From NCBI GenBank assembly GCA_016779685.1, contig JADHND010000036.1, positions 1 to 11,550 on the forward strand: a stretch of DNA of 11,550 nt, given 5' to 3'. The stretch's first letter is position 1. The number at the start of each line of letters is the position of its first letter. The notes beneath the pieces are model-generated. The model was not told the origin of the DNA and ran no database searches. It saw nothing but the letters and a program-made list of their open reading frames with translations. The position numbers were made by a program, and so were the translations under genes. The stretch is from Shewanellaceae bacterium. Its GTDB lineage: Bacteria; Pseudomonadota; Gammaproteobacteria; Enterobacterales; Shewanellaceae. Positions 6,726 through 11,550 of the stretch are shown here, piece after piece.

Positions 6726-7304
6726 CTATGCGGCGAGGTTTTCGTTCACAAATGCCCAGTTGACCAATTGCCAAAAGGCTTCAAGGTACTTTGGACGGGC
6801 ATTTCGATAGTCAATATAATAGGCATGTTCCCAGACATCAACCGTTAACAAAGGTGTTACTTTTGAATCAGTAAGCGGCGTTGCTGCGTTGCTGGTGTTT
6901 ACGATAGCAAGCGTGCCATCGCTGTTTTTAACCAACCAAGTCCAGCCGCTGCCAAAGTTGTTAATGGCTTGTTCTGACAATTTAGCTTTAAAGGCATCAA
7001 AAGAACCAAAGTCACGCTCAATGGCTTCAGCTATCGCACCCGTAGCGACTCCACCACCTTGAGGTGATAAGCAGTTCCAGTAAAAAGTATGATTCCAGAC
7101 TTGAGCCGCGTTGTTAAAGACCCCACCTTCTGATGAGACAATGATTTCTTCAAGCGTTTTGTTTTCATGCCCTTGCAGCATACCATTTAACTTATCAACA
7201 TAAGTCTTATGATGTTTGCCGTAATGAAATTCCAAAGTTTCTTTTGAAATATGTGGTTCTAAGGCATTCATTTCATATGGTAAAGTTGGCAATGATATGG
7301 CCAT
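6726..7304 (-). CDS. sodB: Superoxide dismutase [Fe]
   Basis: This cytoplasmic enzyme dismutates superoxide to hydrogen peroxide and oxygen. The 192 residues match the iron SOD of enterics (193). Metal ligands are His27 (FHYGKHHKTYV), His72 (WNHTFYWN), Asp156 and His160 (DVWEHAYYIDYRNARP). Gln68 in NNAAQVWNHTF is at the site that marks the iron type rather than the manganese type. The region GSGWTWLVKNSDGTLAIV is nearly identical to E. coli. A GGAG Shine-Dalgarno sits about 7 bases before the ATG. The upstream gap to grxD is 358 bp and contains several inverted repeats. A hairpin downstream probably separates it from sohB. Regulation by iron is usual for this family, but I see no convincing Fur box here. 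Confidence 0.98.
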   Translation of the reverse strand: MAISLPTLPYEMNALEPHISKETLEFHYGKHHKTYVDKLNGMLQGHENKTLEEIIVSSEGGVFNNAAQVWNHTFYWNCLSPQGGGVATGAIAEAIERDFGSFDAFKAKLSEQAINNFGSGWTWLVKNSDGTLAIVNTSNAATPLTDSKVTPLLTVDVWEHAYYIDYRNARPKYLEAFWQLVNWAFVNENLAA

Positions 7305-7662
7305 TATATTCTCCGTTATATCTGTATATGCTCACTAAAAAAAGGTCGTTGATGGGGTGTGCCATTGGCATCGCTCATCAGATTTTTTGAATAAATAAAC
7401 GCTTATGTTGTCGCTCGAAGGCTGGGTATGCAGACGACAAACAGCCAACTTTTGTTGGTTTTGCATCGGCGTTTGTTTTCGACACAACTTTATTTTTATA
7501 GATAACAGATTACACATATTTATGGCTGGTTGCAACAATAGAAAATAAGAGCTTTGTGGTCTTGTTCGTTCGGAACGGGCTGCATGTTCCTTCGAAATAC
7601 GTTAGAATGGAGGTATATAATCCGCCGCTAAGGCTTTTTTTGTCAATATAAGGTAATCATTC
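7305..7662. other. 358 bp divergent regulatory gap between sodB and grxD
   Basis: No convincing gene is present. From left to right the gap holds the sodB Shine-Dalgarno (7311-7315). Next is a reverse-strand TGATG/CATCA pair (7350-7354, 7376-7380) around a TGCCA/TGGCA dyad (7360-7370), followed on that strand by seven T (7337-7343), resembling a weak attenuator. Then come a TTGTCG/CGACAA inverted repeat (7408-7413, 7435-7440) and a CCAAC-TTTT-GTTGG hairpin with four T on the forward side (7445-7462). The grxD -10 and Shine-Dalgarno are at the right end. A clear sodB promoter could not be placed. Confidence 0.5.
7616..7621 (+). promoter_or_regulatory. Candidate grxD -10 element
   Basis: A perfect TATAAT 41 bp before the GTG start. 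The -35 is unclear: TTCGAA at 7591-7596 has a 19 bp spacer and few matches. A second possible -10, TAGAAT, lies at 7603-7608. Confidence 0.4.
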
Positions 7663-8001
7663 GTGAATACAATAGAAACCATCCAACAGCAAATCGCTGA
7701 AAATACGATTCTTCTTTACATGAAAGGATCGCCTAAGTTACCCAATTGTGGCTTTTCTGCCAGAGCAACTGAAATGTTGATGCAGTGTGGTGTTCCTTTT
7801 GCTTATGTGGATATTTTACAGAATCCTGAGATTCGAGCGGAATTGCCTGGTTATGCTAATTGGCCGACCTTTCCACAGCTATGGGTACATGGTGAGTTGA
7901 TCGGTGGTTGTGACATCATGATGACGATGTTTCAATCGGGTGAGTTGCAGTCATTGATTCAAGAAGCAAGCTCGATGGCAGATTCAAGTGACAACGCTTA
8001 A
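7663..8001 (+). CDS. grxD: Monothiol glutaredoxin GrxD (Grx4)
   Basis: GrxD is a CGFS-type glutaredoxin that binds a [2Fe-2S] cluster with glutathione, often with a BolA protein, and delivers clusters to target proteins. The 112 residues are the single-domain size. The active site is Cys29 in PNCGFS, preceded by the family-specific LLYMKGSPKLP; WPTFPQLWV holds the cis-proline (Pro71) and GGCD (81-84) helps bind glutathione. The N-terminus TIETIQQQIAEN aligns with E. coli. The start is GTG 7663 with AAGG (7650-7653) 9 bases upstream. It is divergent from sodB and convergent with the transporter; a stem-loop follows the stop. Proximity to sodB is also seen in E. coli. Confidence 0.98.
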   Translation: MNTIETIQQQIAENTILLYMKGSPKLPNCGFSARATEMLMQCGVPFAYVDILQNPEIRAELPGYANWPTFPQLWVHGELIGGCDIMMTMFQSGELQSLIQEASSMADSSDNA

Positions 8002-8014
8002 GGATTGTTGAATA

Positions 8015-8042
8015 GAGGGGCTGCTTAAAATTTAAGCCCCTC
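8015..8042. terminator. Bidirectional hairpin between grxD and the transporter gene
   Basis: GAGGGGCT (8015-8022) pairs with AGCCCCTC (8035-8042). An alternative fold extends GCTTAA/TTAAGC inside a GAGGG/CCCTC stem. It lies 13 bp past grxD and 25 bp past the opposing transporter stop. The stem is strong but there is no T-run on either side. Confidence 0.5.
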
Positions 8043-8067
8043 GCTTGCTGTGCGGTATTTCTGGCCG

Positions 8068-9393
8068 CTAGAGCGTCATGGCAGCAAACCAGCCGAAAGC
8101 CAGCAATGGAAGATTAAAATGAATAAAAGTTGGGATGACGCTGTCTCGAATATGATCATGTTGTTCATCTGCGTTGAGCCCCATTGTTGGGGCTAGCGTC
8201 GATTCAGATGCGGGCGATCCGGCATCTCCTAGCGCTGCAGCGGTGCCAATCAGAGCGACGGTAGCAGGAATCGAAAACCCAAAGCTTGCTGCCAGCGGGA
8301 CATAGATAGCTGCAATTAAGGGCAGTGTTGAAAAAGATGAACCAATACCCATCGTGATGAGCAAGCCCGTGAGAAGCATTAAAAAAGCGGCTAACCCTTG
8401 ATGATCTGCTAAATTTAGATGAATAGTCTGCACCAATAAATCAATATGACCTGTGGCCTGAATCACGCCAGCAAATCCAGCTGCGGCGATCATAATAAAA
8501 GCAATGCTGGCCATCATATTGATACCTTGGCTAATGATGTCTTGATCAAGGTGACCCTTTAGAACCCCACTGAGCTTTAATACCACGTAACCTGCTAAAG
8601 CTGCCATAATCATGGCATCCTGATACAAAAGTTGTACACCAAAGGTCACAGAAACGGCGATACCAGCGAATAAAAATGCATTAGATGGATGTTCTGAATG
8701 CCGCTTTGGACTGAGCATATTGGACTTAATTTGGTAGCGACGTGGTCGGCGATAGCTCAAAAAAACGGCTACAGCCAGACCGAATAGCATCCCTAAGAAG
8801 GGCAACAACATAGCGTTTAAAACGGTATGCGTAGTGACTTCAAGACCTTGCTGGCTGAGCTGAGTCTTCAGCAGACTGTTTAAAAAAACATGGCCATAGC
8901 CAAAAGGTAGAATCATATAAGTAGCAACCAAGCCAAAGGTCATAATACAGGCCATCAGCCGTCGATCTAACTGGAGCATGCTCATGCTCATGAGCAGCGG
9001 TGGTATGAGAATGGGAATAAAGGCAATATGCACTGGAATGATGTTCTGTGACGCGATGGCCATGAGTAAGACTGAGACGACCAGAATCAGCTTAATCCAC
9101 GTATTTTGAGTTCTTGATTGGGCTTGATTTAGGCGGTTGATGATTTTATACGATACAATATCGGTGATGCCAGATGAGGCTAAAGCAGCCGCAAAAATAC
9201 CCAGCATGGCATACGTTAAGGCGAGTTTTGCATTGTCGCCAAGGCCGGCATTAAAAGCCGCAATAATGGCGTCGAAAGTCATACCGCTGATCAACCCTGC
9301 GATGATGGCGCATACGCTTAAGGCGATGATGATGTTAAGTCGTAAAACACTCAAAATGAGCAAGATAATAACGGAGACTGCGACTGCATTCAT
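8068..9393 (-). CDS. NhaC-superfamily Na+/H+ antiporter-like transporter (YuiF type)
   Basis: An integral membrane protein of 441 residues with about eleven hydrophobic segments throughout and a loop with basic residues near 215-235 (YRRPRRYQIKSNMLSPKRH). The C-terminal third has the family motif ALGDAGSPASESTLAPTMG (389-396 as GDAGSPAS) and polar residues within predicted membrane helices, as expected of cation-coupled carriers. I recognise the Na+/H+ antiporter family of the NhaC superfamily, YuiF group (COG2056). Members are annotated as antiporters, but the group has also been described as predicted histidine transporters, so the substrate is open. A GAGG Shine-Dalgarno 6 bases upstream fixes the ATG at 9393. 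A probable 69-residue gene ends 17 bp upstream and could be co-transcribed. No symbol is assigned because the function is not fixed. Confidence 0.85.
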   Translation of the reverse strand: MNAVAVSVIILLILSVLRLNIIIALSVCAIIAGLISGMTFDAIIAAFNAGLGDNAKLALTYAMLGIFAAALASSGITDIVSYKIINRLNQAQSRTQNTWIKLILVVSVLLMAIASQNIIPVHIAFIPILIPPLLMSMSMLQLDRRLMACIMTFGLVATYMILPFGYGHVFLNSLLKTQLSQQGLEVTTHTVLNAMLLPFLGMLFGLAVAVFLSYRRPRRYQIKSNMLSPKRHSEHPSNAFLFAGIAVSVTFGVQLLYQDAMIMAALAGYVVLKLSGVLKGHLDQDIISQGINMMASIAFIMIAAAGFAGVIQATGHIDLLVQTIHLNLADHQGLAAFLMLLTGLLITMGIGSSFSTLPLIAAIYVPLAASFGFSIPATVALIGTAAALGDAGSPASESTLAPTMGLNADEQHDHIRDSVIPTFIHFNLPLLAFGWFAAMTL

Positions 9394-9410
9394 AAAAACC
9401 TCAATTTGGG

Positions 9411-9620
9411 TTAAGAATCAAATTTTTTATTGTTTAGTGGCAATTGTAACACATATTGTGTTGTAGATTTAGCGTGATTGGGTAAATATGTCACCTGTGC
9501 TCCACATAGAGCCATCAGAGAAGTCTTTTGATCTAAGATGGGCGCCGAGCAGGGAAGGCAGAAATGTGAGATGGTCATTAATTTTAGATATAATGCTTTG
9601 CTTTTAGGGCAAGTCAACAT
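9411..9620 (-). CDS. Hypothetical 69-residue cysteine-containing protein
   Basis: I do not recognise this protein. It starts at ATG 9620 with a good AAGGA Shine-Dalgarno 7 bases upstream and ends 17 bp before the transporter start, on the same strand. Its 69 residues contain four cysteines: Cys4, the pair Cys21 and Cys24 (FCLPC) and Cys39 (ALCGAQV). A metal-binding or thiol-redox role is therefore possible, but the spacing does not match a zinc ribbon I know. There is no signal peptide or membrane segment. It is divergent from the peroxiredoxin, with 78 bp between the two starts. The frame stays open upstream to 9722, but those codons overlap the peroxiredoxin start and are not needed. A promoter-like extended -10 inside it argues mildly against it being coding. 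Moderate confidence. Confidence 0.45.
   Translation of the reverse strand: MLTCPKSKALYLKLMTISHFCLPCSAPILDQKTSLMALCGAQVTYLPNHAKSTTQYVLQLPLNNKKFDS
9443..9462 (-). promoter_or_regulatory. Extended -10 with overlapping dyad before the transporter
   Basis: On the reverse strand TGTTACAAT (9443-9451) fits an extended -10; the -35 is poor. A perfect 6 bp dyad, AACACA-TAT-TGTGTT (9448-9462), overlaps its upstream half and would suit a dimeric repressor. The predicted leader to the transporter ATG is about 43 nt. The site lies inside the 69-residue ORF. Confidence 0.4.
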
Positions 9621-9698
9621 ATAATATCCTTGACTTGTTTTATAAATAAAATCAACTAAATGCTTGATTTTAATCACATTTGTTATGGAGAAAACCAC
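9621..9698. promoter_or_regulatory. AT-rich intergenic region shared by the small gene and the peroxiredoxin
   Basis: 78 bp, very AT-rich, with two dyads: TTTTAT-AA-ATAAAA (9638-9651) and TGATT-TT-AATCA (9665-9676). A TTGACT (9630-9635) is -35-like, but no fitting -10 lies 16-18 bp away. No OxyR-like four-part ATAG/CTAT pattern is seen. Confidence 0.4.
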
Positions 9699-10304
9699 AT
9701 GAGCGTACTCGTTGGCCGCCAAGCCCCAGATTTTACCGCAGCTGCTGTTTTAGGAACCGGTGAAATATCGGATGCTTTTACCTTATCTGAACAGATTAAA
9801 GGTAAAAAAGCCGTTATTTTCTTTTACCCACTGAACTTTACTTTTGTTTGCCCATCTGAATTGATTGCTTTTAACAACCGTATTGAAGAGTTTAAGAATC
9901 GCAATGTAGAAGTCATTGGTGTTTCCATTGATTCACAATACTCGCATCATGCATGGCGTGAAACCCCTGTAAATAAGGGTGGTATTGGTGCTGTTAAGTA
10001 CAGCTTGGTTGCTGATGTTAAGCAGAGCATTGTGAAAGATTATGATGTGTTGCATCCAGAAGCTGGCGTGGCGTTACGTGGTTCATTCTTAATCGACGAA
10101 CAGGGTATCGTACGTCACCAGGTCATCAACGATTTGCCATTAGGTCGTAACATTGATGAAATGCTACGTATGATCGACGCACTCGATTTCCATGAAAAGC
10201 ATGGTGAAGTCTGTCCAGCTGGCTGGCAGCAAGGCCATCAAGGCATGACAGCTGATGCTACGGGTGTGGCAACTTATTTGTCAAATAACGCAGCCCAGTT
10301 ATAA
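9699..10304 (+). CDS. 2-Cys peroxiredoxin (AhpC/TSA family)
   Basis: A thiol peroxidase of 201 residues that reduces hydrogen peroxide and organic peroxides. The peroxidatic cysteine is Cys51 in NFTFVCPSE, with Pro44, Thr48 and Arg127 (LRGSF) completing the active site. The resolving cysteine is Cys172 in GEVCPAGW, which makes it a typical two-cysteine enzyme of the Prx1/AhpC subfamily. No ahpF is nearby, so thioredoxin is the likelier reductant. It has GGIG (94-97), close to the GGLG of hyperoxidation-sensitive forms, but its tail has Tyr-Leu where those have Tyr-Phe. The start is ATG 9699 after GGAG; the in-frame ATG 9660 would add 13 unlikely residues. A strong terminator follows. The order peroxiredoxin-rnt-motY recalls Pseudomonas, where this gene is called tsaA. 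Confidence 0.95.
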   Translation: MSVLVGRQAPDFTAAAVLGTGEISDAFTLSEQIKGKKAVIFFYPLNFTFVCPSELIAFNNRIEEFKNRNVEVIGVSIDSQYSHHAWRETPVNKGGIGAVKYSLVADVKQSIVKDYDVLHPEAGVALRGSFLIDEQGIVRHQVINDLPLGRNIDEMLRMIDALDFHEKHGEVCPAGWQQGHQGMTADATGVATYLSNNAAQL

Positions 10305-10325
10305 GCTTTCTGGTAGCTGATATAT

Positions 10326-10353
10326 AAAAAACCGCCTTTATTGGCGGTTTTTT
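10326..10353. terminator. Strong intrinsic terminator after the peroxiredoxin gene
   Basis: AAAAAACCGCC (10326-10336) and GGCGGTTTTTT (10343-10353) form a perfect 11 bp stem with a TTTATT loop. Six T on the forward side and six A before the stem make it usable in both directions, so it could also stop rnt transcripts. Confidence 0.93.
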
Positions 10354-10442
10354 GATGATTAGCTGCCACGAACGCTTTGATTTATTAGCCGAAAGAACGC
10401 TATTTTCTTAATCTAAGGTTGCCTGACAGGCGTTAGTGACAG

Positions 10443-10459
10443 ATGCTTTTTGTAAGCAT
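10443..10459 (-). repeat. Small hairpin just past the rnt stop
   Basis: ATGCTT (10443-10448) and AAGCAT (10454-10459) with a 5 nt loop, 10 bp downstream of the rnt stop, without a T-run. A second tight dyad, GCCTG-A-CAGGC, is at 10421-10431. They may protect the 3' end; the true stop for rnt transcripts is more likely the terminator at 10326-10353. Confidence 0.35.
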
Positions 10460-10469
10460 AAATGCCTAA

Positions 10470-11126
10470 CTAAGCGATTGTATCGGCTGATTCTATTGGT
10501 GGCCAGCCCCCAAGCTGCTGCCATTTATTGACAATCCAACAAAACAGTTCGGCGGTTTTTTCGGTATCGTATTGAGCACTGTGAGCCAATTTGTTGTTAA
10601 ATTCAATGTTAGCAGCAGCGCAAGCTTTAGCCAACACGGTTTGTCCAAGTGCTAACCCAGCTAGGGTCGTGGTATCAAAAGACACGAAAGGATGAAAGGG
10701 ATCGCGCTTGAAGCCATGACGTTGCCCCACAGCATTGAGAAAGCCTTTATCAAACGCGGCATTGTGTGCGACCACGACCGCCCGATGGCACTCATGTTGC
10801 TTAAGTTCTTTTCGAACAGCCTTAAATATAGCTTTTAAGGCTTCTTCTTCTGGAATAGCTTGACGCAAGGCGCTGTAGGGATCAATTCCGTTAAACTCGA
10901 TGGATGCTGGTTCAATATTCGCACCTTCAAAGGGCGCGACTTGAAAATGTAACGTTTGTTTAGGTATTAATTGACCTTGTTCATCCATGGTGAGAAGCGT
11001 CGCAGCAATTTCTAGCAAGGCATCGGTTTGTGGATTGAAACCAGCGGTTTCGATATCGATGACGACCGGGTAATAGCCCCGAAATCTATTTTTTAAACTT
11101 AATTCAGCAGAGGTAGCTGTCAGCAT
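10470..11126 (-). CDS. rnt: Ribonuclease T
   Basis: RNase T is a 3'-to-5' exoribonuclease of the DEDDh group. It trims tRNA and other stable RNA 3' ends and turns over the tRNA CCA end. The 218 residues match the E. coli length (215). The catalytic set is complete and in register with it: Asp24 and Glu26 (VIDIETAGF), Asp126 (VAHNAAFDKGFL), His182 and Asp187 (AHSAQYDTEKTAELF). The N-terminus with RFRGYYPVV and the segment PFHPFVSFDTTTLAGLALGQTVL are typical of RNase T, not of DNA polymerase III epsilon. A GAGAT Shine-Dalgarno is about 7 bases before the ATG; a possible -10 CATAAT lies at 11157-11162. It is divergent from motY and convergent with the peroxiredoxin. Confidence 0.98.
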   Translation of the reverse strand: MLTATSAELSLKNRFRGYYPVVIDIETAGFNPQTDALLEIAATLLTMDEQGQLIPKQTLHFQVAPFEGANIEPASIEFNGIDPYSALRQAIPEEEALKAIFKAVRKELKQHECHRAVVVAHNAAFDKGFLNAVGQRHGFKRDPFHPFVSFDTTTLAGLALGQTVLAKACAAANIEFNNKLAHSAQYDTEKTAELFCWIVNKWQQLGGWPPIESADTIA

Positions 11127-11193
11127 GAAAACATCTCAAATCTCAAATATGCCCTTATTATGCTTGATTGTGATTTTTTTTGCATGTTTTGGG

Positions 11194-11220
11194 TTAAGTT
11201 TTTAAATTTTGATACGATAA
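11194..11220 (+). promoter_or_regulatory. Sigma28 (FliA)-type promoter for motY
   Basis: TTAAGTTT (11194-11201), an 11 bp spacer and TACGATAA (11213-11220) match the flagellar consensus TAAAGTTT-N11-GCCGATAA in 13 of 16 positions with exact spacing. The predicted start is about 25 nt before the motY ATG. The match and the identity of the downstream gene support each other. Confidence 0.7.
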
Positions 11221-11252
11221 GTCGAACAATAGCTCACAAAAGAAACGTGCGT

Positions 11253-11550
11253 ATGTTGAAATATCTGAGTCTCGTTGGTCTTGGTTTGTTGCTATCGATG
11301 ACTGGTCACGCTAATTTGCGTTATTATTCTGCTGCGATTGATCGATCAGAGTGGGTCAACACGCATAACACGCCTATTTTTTGTCAAATTCAGCACAAAG
11401 TGCCCCACTATGGCGTTGCTTCTTTTGTGAGTCGAGCAGGAAAAACACCCAATATGCATTTTTTATTGGATATGCTCGTCGAACCACAATATGTGACAGA
11501 AGTCAGTCTCATCAGCCGCGCTCCCGGTTGGCGCCCAGGTATCATTGACC
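11253..11550 (+). CDS. motY: MotY-like flagellar T-ring protein (3' end outside window)
   Basis: The first 99 codons are in the window and the frame is open to the edge. Residues 1-20 form a Sec signal peptide (MLKYLSL, a Leu/Gly core, cleavage probable after GHA). The mature start shows the MotY N-domain pattern: SEWVNTH, FCQIQHKVPHYGVASFVSRAGK (with Cys44), and SRAPGWRPG near 91-99. MotY sits in the periplasm around the basal body and helps anchor stator units; full-length proteins have a C-terminal OmpA-like peptidoglycan-binding domain, which would lie beyond this window. ATG 11253 is preferred; GTG 11247 is in frame two codons earlier, and no strong Shine-Dalgarno is seen for either. A sigma28-type promoter precedes it, and rnt is its neighbour, as in Vibrio and Pseudomonas. 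Confidence 0.85.
   Translation, partial: MLKYLSLVGLGLLLSMTGHANLRYYSAAIDRSEWVNTHNTPIFCQIQHKVPHYGVASFVSRAGKTPNMHFLLDMLVEPQYVTEVSLISRAPGWRPGIID

Noticed and set aside
7335..7538. 67-codon reverse ORF in the sodB-grxD gap
   Set aside because: Begins with TTG, lacks a Shine-Dalgarno, and coincides with the inverted repeats of the leader; more likely untranslated.
7621..7642. GCC-GCTAA-GGC followed by seven T before grxD as a terminator or attenuator
   Set aside because: The stem has only three base pairs, too weak to terminate.
7305..7662. Fur box or RyhB-type control site for sodB
   Set aside because: I looked for a GATAATGATAATCATTATC-like 19-mer and found no convincing match.
9137..9466. 109-codon forward ORF antisense to the start of the transporter
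   Set aside because: Its hydrophobic look mirrors the codon bias of membrane-protein DNA read backwards; no Shine-Dalgarno.
10355..10411. 18-codon forward ORF after the peroxiredoxin terminator
   Set aside because: Starts directly behind a strong terminator with no promoter or Shine-Dalgarno.
1..11550. Mobile element, CRISPR array, prophage or defence system
   Set aside because: No transposase, integrase, spaced repeats or toxin-antitoxin pair is visible; nearly all the sequence is accounted for by conserved core genes.

Overview
The window looks like ordinary chromosome of a flagellated gammaproteobacterium. The genes that identify it are close in sequence and length to enteric and pseudomonad orthologues: cvpA, miaE, lpxH, ppiB, cysS, yciK, sohB, sodB, grxD, rnt and motY. 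A MotY-type protein points to a motile organism whose motor has a periplasmic T-ring. I cannot name a genus. I see no phage, insertion sequence, CRISPR array, tRNA or rRNA, and no defence or biosynthetic island.

Layout. Positions 1-985 hold the end of a SPOR-domain gene (dedD-like) and cvpA, both forward. miaE follows at 1026-1787, where purF would often be found. Reverse-strand lpxH overlaps the 3' end of miaE by 56 bp and is coupled to the upstream ppiB through a shared TAATG. cysS runs forward from 3225, divergent from ppiB, with a good sigma70-type promoter. yciK (an SDR oxidoreductase), sohB (an S49 membrane peptidase) and sodB (an iron superoxide dismutase) lie in tandem on the reverse strand at 4632-7304. 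They are separated by hairpins, and yciK has its own near-consensus promoter. After a structured 358 bp gap, grxD (monothiol glutaredoxin) is forward. An NhaC-superfamily transporter and a probable 69-residue cysteine-containing protein are reverse, a 2-Cys peroxiredoxin is forward, rnt (RNase T) is reverse, and motY begins forward at the right edge and is cut by it.

How the genes relate. cvpA/dedD, lpxH, sohB and yciK concern the envelope or membrane. cysS, miaE and rnt concern tRNA charging, modification and maturation. sodB, grxD and the peroxiredoxin form a loose redox and iron-sulfur group within about 3.6 kb. The peroxiredoxin-rnt-motY order recalls the Pseudomonas neighbourhood, and cysS/ppiB/lpxH recalls enterics.

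What deserves a second look is mostly regulatory or small: a sigma28-like promoter with exact spacing before motY, the unrecognised 69-residue protein, a promoter plus dyad upstream of yciK, an operator-like dyad before the transporter, the miaE/lpxH tail-to-tail coding overlap, the structured sodB leader, and a near-perfect Shine-Dalgarno before a 33-codon ORF antisense to the end of sodB. I did not find a convincing new multi-gene system.
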